59,918 bases of DNA, taken from contig CATLGV010000024.1 of the NCBI GenBank assembly GCA_949948735.1, positions 1-59,918 of the forward strand. The letters are read 5' to 3'. The notes beneath the pieces were generated by a model. That model made no database searches. It had not been told where the DNA came from and saw only the letters and a program-made list of their open reading frames with translations. The DNA comes from an uncultured Lachnospiraceae bacterium. Lineage in GTDB: Bacteria; Bacillota; Clostridia; Lachnospirales; Lachnospiraceae. This document shows positions 51,509-59,918 of the stretch, piece after piece. Within the stretch, counting starts at the first letter, position 1, and every line of letters begins with the position of its first letter. The position numbers and the translations under genes are program-made.

Positions 51509-51879
51509 TCAACATCCATTGTTTCCAGCTTTCCGCGCAGTGAAAATATCATTGGCAGCAGATAAAAACGGCATGACCCTGCCGAGCCCGAGATAATCCG
51601 CCGCCTGATAGACCATCTCTTTCACCATAACGGGCGTCAGTCCCGCGTCCAGCGCTTTCGGCAGAATATCCTTATAGACGTCAAGTCCCTGACAACCTAA
51701 CAATGCCGCAAGAATTGCCAGATAACGTGTATCCTCCGGCAATTCCTGACCGGGCTCCCTTGCCACCTCTTCCAATGCAAAATGCTCTATGATCCCATAA
51801 ATTCCGGATCGGTCTCGTGATAGCTTCCCGCAGGCCGCACATGCTTTTCCTGCACCGCAGCCACCGTATTCTGTGCCAT
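51509..51879 (-). pseudogene. Carboxymuconolactone-decarboxylase (CMD)-like gene, frameshifted and truncated
   Basis: CMD-type residues begin in the aldo-keto reductase frame ('RPAGSYHETDPEFMG') and continue one frame over as 'IIEHFALEEVAREPGQELPE' and 'RYLAILAALLGCQGLDVYKD', ending at 51509 after 'FLSAANDIFTAR'. A missing A in GGATCATAG (expected GGAATCATAG) accounts for the shift. Two-domain relatives are about 250 residues; this has only the first domain. A 88-codon frame with a TTG start at 51775 could give a small AhpD-like fragment with no CxxC. Confidence 0.72.
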
Positions 51880-52848
51880 GACCCCCACCAGAGCGTGTGG
51901 AACATAGGGCTCCTCCAGATACGCCAGCTCCGTTTCGCTTAACGCCAAATCAACCGCCCTTACCACTCCCTCCACATGGGCCGGCTTCGTCGCGCCCACC
52001 ACCGGGGAGGTAACCCTTGTGAGCAGCCATGCCAATGAGACCTCTGTCATACTTACCCCTTTTTGTCCTGCAAGCTCCGCCACCCGTGAAATAATCTCGC
52101 CATCCTGCGCTGCAGTGGCGTCATATTTGGATTTCGCATAGCCATCCTCCCGAAGTCGCCTGGAGGTTTCCCCGGGCAGCTTAGACAGCCTTCCCCCTGC
52201 CAGCGCACTGTACGGCGTCATGGCGATATTATCTTCCGCACACAGCCCCGCCATCTCCCGTTCTTCTTCCCGGAAAATCAGGTTATAATGCCCCTGCACC
52301 GATACGAATTTTGCAAAGCCTTCCTTCTCCGCCAGCGCATTTGCCTTTGCAAGCTGCCATGCAAAGCAGTTCGATATGCCGATATAGCGGGCCTTCCCTG
52401 CCTTTACGACATTATTCAGCCCCTCCATAATGTCATAGAGCGGCGTCTGATAATCCCACATATGATAGATGTATAAATCCACATGATCCATGCCCAGATT
52501 TTCAAGGCTTTTGTCTATCATACGCTCAATATGCCGCTGTCCCGTGATCCCTTTTTCGATGTCCTTTTGTGTCCGCGGCAGGAACTTTGTCGCCACCACA
52601 ACGTCTTCCCGCCTGGCATAATCCCGCAGCGCTTTTCCGAGATACTGCTCGCTGGTGCCGCTCTGATAACCGATGGCTGTATCAAAAAAATTGATACCAA
52701 GCAAAAGCCCCTGCTTTATAATCTTACGGGAATACTCCTCATCAACCGTCCATGAGTGCTGCCCGCAGCTTGCATCGCCAAATCCCATACATCCCATACA
52801 GATGCGGGATACATTCAATTCTGAACCGCCCAATTTCGTATACTGCAT
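51787..52848 (-). CDS. Aldo/keto reductase
   Basis: 353 residues. 'GINFFDTAIGYQSGTSEQYL' with catalytic Asp and Tyr near 55-62, Lys in 'VVATKFLPRTQKDIEKG', His in 'DLYIYHMWDYQTPLYD' and NADPH-site 'TRVTSPVVGATKPAHVEG'. Reduces carbonyls with NADPH in the cytoplasm. The last ~30 residues, after 'EEPYVPHALVGVM', are not AKR sequence but the beginning of the neighbouring CMD-like gene, read in frame up to a stop made by a 1-base deletion. Full-length enzyme otherwise. Confidence 0.9.
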   Translation of the reverse strand: MQYTKLGGSELNVSRICMGCMGFGDASCGQHSWTVDEEYSRKIIKQGLLLGINFFDTAIGYQSGTSEQYLGKALRDYARREDVVVATKFLPRTQKDIEKGITGQRHIERMIDKSLENLGMDHVDLYIYHMWDYQTPLYDIMEGLNNVVKAGKARYIGISNCFAWQLAKANALAEKEGFAKFVSVQGHYNLIFREEEREMAGLCAEDNIAMTPYSALAGGRLSKLPGETSRRLREDGYAKSKYDATAAQDGEIISRVAELAGQKGVSMTEVSLAWLLTRVTSPVVGATKPAHVEGVVRAVDLALSETELAYLEEPYVPHALVGVMAQNTVAAVQEKHVRPAGSYHETDPEFMGS

Positions 52849-53349
52849 AGTTTCAGCCCTCCTGTAGCTGCCTCGAAAATGATTCCTGCGTCATACCGAT
52901 ACTGTTTGCGCCAAGCTTTCTTCCCTGCATACTTTTCCGATCCTTTCCCCTCGCGGCTTCTATTCCAAAGAGACCGCCTTCGTTTTGGAAGTATCTATAT
53001 TGTAGCTCCGTTCAATTTGAATGTCTAATACCTGTGTTGGATGATTAGAAATGCCCATTTTGTATATCTTAAACAATTTTTATTTCTCTGCTGTGTCGTC
53101 TACATAAACAGATTATAGTTATGCCGGGAGAATTTTAAAAGCAGTAACGGTCAAAAGGAAAGCGCCTAAGGGTATGACGGTCCTGCTTGAAACAAATCCG
53201 TGTCCATGATACAATTGATGGCAGCGGCTTGCGATAAGGAGCGCGGAGAGAGGCTCAGATGCGGTATTATGAAAGTAATTGAAATAACAGACCGGCGCTC
53301 AGGACGGATAAGGATTTTACAATTTTTATAATTCAGGGAGGAAAGACAG
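52849..53349. other. Divergent intergenic region, about 500 bases
   Basis: No gene with a Shine-Dalgarno. It holds promoters for the aldo-keto reductase (left) and the GNAT gene (right), and two very short frames before the GNAT start (7 codons at about 53255, 20 codons at about 53268). These could be leader peptides but may be chance. Confidence 0.5.
53187..53215 (+). promoter_or_regulatory. Promoter upstream of the GNAT gene
   Basis: TTGAAA (53187-53192) and TACAAT (53210-53215) with a 17-base spacer. The leader to the ATG at 53350 would be about 130 bases. Confidence 0.6.
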
Positions 53350-53937
53350 ATGAACACGCCTTCCTTGGAAACAGCGCGTTTGATTTTAAGAAAATTTACA
53401 GAACAGGATATGGAAGCACTGTTCCTTATCCTTCAGGATAAGGAGGTCAACCGGTTTTTGCCCTGGTATCCTGTAAAAAGCATGGAAGAAGCAAGGAAGT
53501 TCTACAAGGAAAGGTACGCTTCAAAATATGCCCGGCCTCAGGCATATGCCTATGCAATCTGCCTGAAAAAGGACAATGATCCGATTGGCTACATAGAGGT
53601 TGACATGGAAGAGCATCACGATTTCGGATATGGGCTTCGCAGGGAATTCTGGCATAAAGGAATTGTCACGGAAGCCGGTAAAGCAGTTATCAGACAAGTA
53701 AAAACAGATGGCCTGCCCTATATTACGGCAACGCATGACAGAAATAATCCCAGAAGCGGCGGCGTCATGCGCAATGTGGGAATGAAATACCAATACTCTT
53801 ACGAGGAACAGTGGCAGCCCAAGGATATTCTGGTCATATTTCGAATGTACCAGCTCAATTTTGATGGTAATGAAGATCGGGTCTATAAAAAATATTGGGA
53901 TACTTCCGCCGTGCATTTTATAGAACCGAATATATAA
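53350..53937 (+). CDS. GNAT N-acetyltransferase, RimJ/RimL type
   Basis: 195 residues. 'LETARLILRKFTEQDMEALF' opening, 'VNRFLPWYPVKSMEEARKFY', acetyl-CoA segment 'GYGLRREFWHKGIVTEAGKA' and 'RNNPRSGGVMRNVGMKYQYS'. Probably acetylates a protein N-terminus or a small amine. GGGAGG lies before the ATG at 53350. Confidence 0.92.
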   Translation: MNTPSLETARLILRKFTEQDMEALFLILQDKEVNRFLPWYPVKSMEEARKFYKERYASKYARPQAYAYAICLKKDNDPIGYIEVDMEEHHDFGYGLRREFWHKGIVTEAGKAVIRQVKTDGLPYITATHDRNNPRSGGVMRNVGMKYQYSYEEQWQPKDILVIFRMYQLNFDGNEDRVYKKYWDTSAVHFIEPNI

Positions 53938-53980
53938 GCAGCCTCCGGAGATACGAAAATGATTGCGTTTAAGCAAAACT

Positions 53981-53995
53981 ATTGCCAATTGAGGG
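53981..53995 (-). repeat. MITE-end variant, right orientation
   Basis: ATTGCCAATTGAGGG; its reverse complement differs from the motif at 49464 by one base insertion. TA is not conserved outside (CA). It follows the GNAT gene by 43 bases. Confidence 0.45.
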
Positions 53996-54103
53996 CAATT
54001 AAAGCAGAACACGCCCGACGCAAAGGTGATACGGACAGGCATTTTTGCGTATTCCGTGCGGGAAAATTGATTACATATTCATCCCGTCCGGCAATCATTG
54101 AAC

Positions 54104-54994
54104 TTATTTTTCCTGCGCTATTTTCTCCAAATATTCCTTTGCATGTTCGATAAAACACAGCACGGCCGGAGAAAGCGCCTGGTTCTTTTTCCAGACCAGG
54201 ACACAGCCGCTCTCCAAAGCTGGTTCCAGCGGCCGAAGGCATAGGGTATCCTGATTGCAGGAGAATTCCATCACCAGCGCCATGCCGATACCGCTCTCCA
54301 CCATAACCGACTGATTATAGTGAGAAATATTGCAGGTTGATACAACATGAAGCTTTTCTTTATCATAGCCAAACCAGTTTTCCAGAACATTCCGCACAGA
54401 CTGGCGCTTTGCTATGATTAAAGGAACCTCTGCCAAATCATTCGGCGTAACGACTTGTTTCTCCGCCAGCCGCGAGTCCCGACGCATGAGTACATGCCAT
54501 TTTTCTTTTAGCGGCATCCTCATATACTGGTATCTGCTAATTTCGACCGGTTCCAGCAAAAGCCCCATATCCAGAATACCATTCTCCAAACGCTCTTTCA
54601 CATCATCCGCAATCGCCGTATAAATACTGAAATTTACATCCGGGTATCTTTGTTGAAAAGTGGCTATCATTTCGGAAAGCGGCTTCATGTTCTGCGTTTC
54701 TCCACAGCCAATGGAAATCTCTCCCGAGATATTCTCACCGCCATGCTTTAATTCTTTTGCCGTTTTTTCAGCAAGATCGACAATTTCCTGCGCACGCCGC
54801 CGGAGCAGCATGCCGTCCTCGGTCAGCATGACATTATGCTTTCCCCTGCGAAATAATTGAACACCGAGCTCCTCCTCCATCTGCATCAGCTGGCGGGACA
54901 GAGTCGGCTGCGTAATATGTAAGAGCGCCGCCGCCTTTGTAATATTTTCTTCCCTTGCAACAGTCAAAAAGTATTTTAAAATCCGAAGCTCCAT
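54104..54994 (-). CDS. LysR-family transcriptional regulator
   Basis: 296 residues. N-terminal winged HTH 'EENITKAAALLHITQPTLSR' (residues 16-35) then 'QLMQMEEELGVQLFRRGKH'. Substrate domain from about 90 ('GEISIGCGETQNMKPLSEMI', 'MGLLLEPVEISRYQYMRMPL') of periplasmic-binding fold. The effector is unknown. No gene is divergent from it within 90 bases, so its target is not obvious. Confidence 0.93.
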   Translation of the reverse strand: MELRILKYFLTVAREENITKAAALLHITQPTLSRQLMQMEEELGVQLFRRGKHNVMLTEDGMLLRRRAQEIVDLAEKTAKELKHGGENISGEISIGCGETQNMKPLSEMIATFQQRYPDVNFSIYTAIADDVKERLENGILDMGLLLEPVEISRYQYMRMPLKEKWHVLMRRDSRLAEKQVVTPNDLAEVPLIIAKRQSVRNVLENWFGYDKEKLHVVSTCNISHYNQSVMVESGIGMALVMEFSCNQDTLCLRPLEPALESGCVLVWKKNQALSPAVLCFIEHAKEYLEKIAQEK

Positions 54995-55093
54995 TTAAGT
55001 ACACCCCGCATATTCCTCCACGGCAGTTATTCATGCCATGACAATATTTTGCGTAATGGTCGACTGATATAAAAAATTTGAAACGGTCTCAAA

Positions 55094-55639
55094 TCAATTA
55101 TTTGAAAACAGCGCCAAAAACTCCTCCACGTTTTTTACATTGTTTTCAACCACCGCATTATATACATCCATACTTTTGTATTGTTCGAAAGAATATAAGC
55201 CTTGCTCAATCAATTTCTTTTTAATATCAACAATTATTTTTTTCTGAGTCAAATCCGTTTTCGCGGCAATGTAATCACAGTAATTTTCCGCATTTCTTAT
55301 CTCTTCTTTGTCGAAAAACCACAGATCTATATTCCACAGCTCTCCTGTAATTCTGGTCTCAAATCCCTGAAACCAGACCCGTTTTCCGTCAGGCGTCAAT
55401 TCTTCTTTAGCCTCATACCATACAGGATGAAATGTTGTCATAATAAATGATGATAGCGGATAAAGCTTCTCTAATGACATATTCTCATTTTCAATATCAA
55501 TATCCAAATCGTTCCATGCCATCATATTCATCCGATAGCTGCCAATAATGTGCGGAGCCCCTAATTCCTGCAGCTTCTCAAACAAACCAAATTCATACAA
55601 TATGCGGTCAGCCTCTCTTTTTCTATCGTTGTTATCCAT
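55094..55639 (-). CDS. Nucleotidyltransferase-like protein
   Basis: 181 residues. 'APHIIGSYRMNMMAWNDLDI' and then DIE gives the G-S plus D-x-D pattern of the nucleotidyltransferase fold, near residues 28-50. The rest ('ELWNIDLWFFDKEEIRNAEN', 'KKIIVDIKKKLIEQGLYSFE') fits a small aminoglycoside-nucleotidyltransferase-like or MNT-like protein. It is upstream of nothing in its direction that would make a HEPN pair. Substrate unknown. Confidence 0.75.
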   Translation of the reverse strand: MDNNDRKREADRILYEFGLFEKLQELGAPHIIGSYRMNMMAWNDLDIDIENENMSLEKLYPLSSFIMTTFHPVWYEAKEELTPDGKRVWFQGFETRITGELWNIDLWFFDKEEIRNAENYCDYIAAKTDLTQKKIIVDIKKKLIEQGLYSFEQYKSMDVYNAVVENNVKNVEEFLALFSNN

Positions 55640-55732
55640 TCTTTAAGCTCTCCGAAGCCGATACAGAGCTGCCACCCAATGCATACAGCCCTTCGTTATA
55701 TCCTTTTTATAGATAATGGTATAAAAACTCAG

Positions 55733-56167
55733 TTATAATTTTTTGGTAAAACAGATAATTCTGTTTGCCTCCGCAAAATTCATCGCTTTATGAAATCGAA
55801 AGCTGTCATCGTTGTCCAGCTCACAATCGCTTGCAAATTCTTCGCATCCGTTTTGTCTTGCCCAATCCTCACATTCTGTCAGTAACTCCCTTGCATACCC
55901 TTGGTGGCGAAAGCCCTCCTTTATGAAAATCCCTTCTAAATAGCCCACCGGACTCGTTTCAGTTCCTTCCACATAATCATGTCTCAGCTGGCACTGCGCA
56001 AAGCCAATCGGAGCGCCATCTGCATATTTCAGGAAAAATTGAGCTTCTCCGCCAAGAAGAATTTCCGAAAACTCCTCCATCAATGCTTCAGGGGAATTGT
56101 CGCACCACATCAAAACCGCCAAGTCTGCTATTATCGCTATATCCTCTTTTCCCGCTTTTCGTACCAC
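55733..56167 (-). CDS. GNAT N-acetyltransferase, aminoglycoside 6'-N-acetyltransferase-like
   Basis: 144 residues. 'SPVGYLEGIFIKEGFRHQGY' acetyl-CoA loop, then 'ELLTECEDWARQNGCEEFAS' and 'DCELDNDDSFRFHKAMNFAE', ending 'ANRIICFTKKL'. This C-terminal pattern is that of AAC(6')-I enzymes and their chromosomal relatives. Resistance cannot be inferred from sequence alone; many such genes act on other amines. Confidence 0.82.
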   Translation of the reverse strand: MVRKAGKEDIAIIADLAVLMWCDNSPEALMEEFSEILLGGEAQFFLKYADGAPIGFAQCQLRHDYVEGTETSPVGYLEGIFIKEGFRHQGYARELLTECEDWARQNGCEEFASDCELDNDDSFRFHKAMNFAEANRIICFTKKL

Positions 56168-56221
56168 CTTTGCCCCTCCAATGCTCTTTCCGGCGGCCGG
56201 CAGCCGCTTCGCATTACCGTC

Positions 56222-56416
56222 TCACTCCGTAAAAGTTACAATATCATTCGGCGTACAATCAAGAATGACACACAGTCTCTCCACCGTCAAAAGCGTTATA
56301 TTTTTATTCTTTTTCAGATAATCCAGGGTCTTATTATTGATCCCTTCTTTGATAAGACGATACTGTGAAATATTCTTTTTCTCCATCGTTTCCCACAACG
56401 GACGATAATTAATCAT
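56222..56416 (-). CDS. Small XRE-family HTH regulator
   Basis: 64 residues, just an HTH: 'KKNISQYRLIKEGINNKTLD' then 'NITLLTVERLCVILDCTPND'. Typical of the YdaS/XRE stand-alone regulators of Clostridia. A long inverted repeat lies over its promoter, so autoregulation is likely. Confidence 0.88.
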   Translation of the reverse strand: MINYRPLWETMEKKNISQYRLIKEGINNKTLDYLKKNKNITLLTVERLCVILDCTPNDIVTFTE

Positions 56417-56425
56417 ACTAACACC

Positions 56426-56464
56426 CCCACATTTTAATATATCTTTATTATATATTCATGTGGG
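56426..56464. promoter_or_regulatory. Inverted repeat around the -10 region of the small XRE gene
   Basis: CCCACAT and ATGTGGG are 7-base arms 25 bases apart; a TATAAT-like box lies between them on the minus strand. The arrangement fits an operator for the HTH protein encoded 10 bases away. Confidence 0.5.
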
Positions 56465-56535
56465 TATCTGCAAAATTGTGTTTGTTTGCACAATGATATT
56501 CATTTTGCCCGCTGAAGGAACGCTTCTCACGGATA

Positions 56536-56572
56536 TAAAAAGAATGCCCGAAACATTCATTTCCAAGCATTC
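56536..56572 (-). terminator. Terminator after tRNA-Met, end of the rrn unit
   Basis: On the minus strand GAATGC pairs with GCATTC, and inner GAAA with TTTC, followed by TTTTTAT. It begins 8 bases past the tRNA. Confidence 0.65.
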
Positions 56573-56579
56573 ACAAAAC

Positions 56580-56653
56580 TAGCGAGAGGGGGATTTGAAC
56601 CCTCGACACTGCGGGTATGAACCGCATGCTCTAGCCAACTGAGCTATCTCGCC
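56580..56653 (-). tRNA. tRNA-Met (elongator), anticodon CAT
   Basis: 74 nt. Acceptor GGCGAGA pairs with TCTCGCT (G-U at the end), D arm AGCTCAGTTGGCTAGAGC, anticodon stem TGCGG/CCGCA with loop TTCATAC, T arm GAGGGTTCAAATCCCCC. The loop and body match elongator tRNA-Met of Firmicutes and not the initiator (no three G-C pairs). CCA is not encoded. It follows 23S rRNA by about 130 bases in the same direction. Confidence 0.93.
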
Positions 56654-56785
56654 ATTTATTATATTGAGGCGTATTCCCTCAAAACCGAACACAGAATGCT
56701 CTCTTACCGATATTCCATCCGTCCTTCACTCTTTGACGCTTTCAGCTTCCTTCCCTATGGCTTCTGCCTTTCCCTGCCTTCTCAG

Positions 56786-59696
<2,911 letters not shown>

Positions 59697-59918
59697 TGCT
59701 TTTCTCCGTGCATAGCGTTGCACGGGCAGGCAGTTGAAGTTTGTTTCTGATTAGTATCGTCTTTGTGTCTTTGTTTGTTGAACAGAGTTCTTCTCTTAGA
59801 GATTATTCTCACAGAGATTTGTTCTCTCAGAGATTTCATCTCTGTTCCCCTCGGATGTCTTATCTTCTTCTTTTCAGAATATTTAAGATCTTTTCTGTAT
59901 TCGGTTTTCAAGGAACAC
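59697..59918 (-). other. 16S-23S internal transcribed spacer (partial)
   Basis: Minus-strand sequence upstream of 23S, starting at the window edge with the Firmicutes spacer motif CCTTGAAAACCGAATACAG. No tRNA is in the visible part. It includes three tandem repeats at 59791-59837. Confidence 0.75.
59791..59837. repeat. Three tandem 15-16 base repeats in the rRNA spacer
   Basis: Units TTCTCTTAGAGATTA, TTCTCACAGAGATTTG and TTCTCTCAGAGATTTC follow head to tail, then a partial ATCTCTG. AGAGAT is also self-pairing with ATCTCT, so they can fold into alternative hairpins. Confidence 0.65.

Overview
The window looks like chromosome of a Lachnospiraceae-type member of the Clostridia (inference). It carries the Firmicutes-style dgt-dnaG-rpoD-trmK-nif3 cluster, an ATCase with separate catalytic and regulatory chains, a class A RNase P RNA, a TGS-fused uridine-kinase-like protein, an rrn operon with a Firmicutes-type spacer, and Clostridia-style Shine-Dalgarno sequences (GGAGG). 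Base composition is mid-GC over most of the window and clearly AT-richer from about 45.8 to 50.5 kb.

Layout. 0-3 kb: a worn segment with a beta-propeller protein, a GNAT acetyltransferase broken by one amber codon, an XRE regulator and remnants. 3-12 kb: two membrane proteins, maltose-type O-acetyltransferase with a divergent AraC regulator, SEC-C methionine aminopeptidase coupled to a small AraC-type protein, a lipoprotein, a coiled-coil protein, and a TetR-SDR operon with a clear operator. 12-17.8 kb: TldD/TldE and a LytTR-DUF3021-ABC exporter operon. 17.9-26 kb: one long minus-strand unit, pheA-ppx-ppk-maf-orf87-orf703. 26-31 kb: a DUF5050-like propeller, a CmpB-like membrane protein whose start lies in a strong hairpin, a D-Ala-D-Ala carboxypeptidase with a PH-like protein, then pyrBI. 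31-35.5 kb: two COG0523/CobW-family GTPases flanking a lipoprotein (probable metal homeostasis; one has about 53 histidines in 109 residues), then dCMP deaminase and a trypsin-like protease. 35.6-45.5 kb: two paired unknown genes, rnpB, the udk-like gene and the dnaG/rpoD cluster.

The accessory part is 45.6-56.5 kb. A tRNA-Leu gene has an exact 20-bp copy of its 3' end 1.3 kb downstream, bounding a DinJ/YafQ-type toxin-antitoxin pair and a gene broken by a 160-bp MITE with 25-bp terminal inverted repeats and TA duplications. Isolated copies of the MITE end (CCCTCAATTG core) recur around AT-rich unknown genes, an S66 peptidase, a flavin reductase, a frameshifted carboxymuconolactone-decarboxylase-like gene and an aldo-keto reductase. 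GNAT, LysR, nucleotidyltransferase-like and XRE genes follow. The window ends in tRNA-Met and a complete 23S rRNA gene (minus strand) with no 5S gene between them.

No CRISPR array, transposase, integrase or phage structural gene was seen. The best candidates for something undescribed are the TA-targeting MITE family with its tRNA-Leu relic island, the CobW/lipoprotein/CobW operon, and the SD-sequestering hairpin with a four-codon leader at 27.2 kb.
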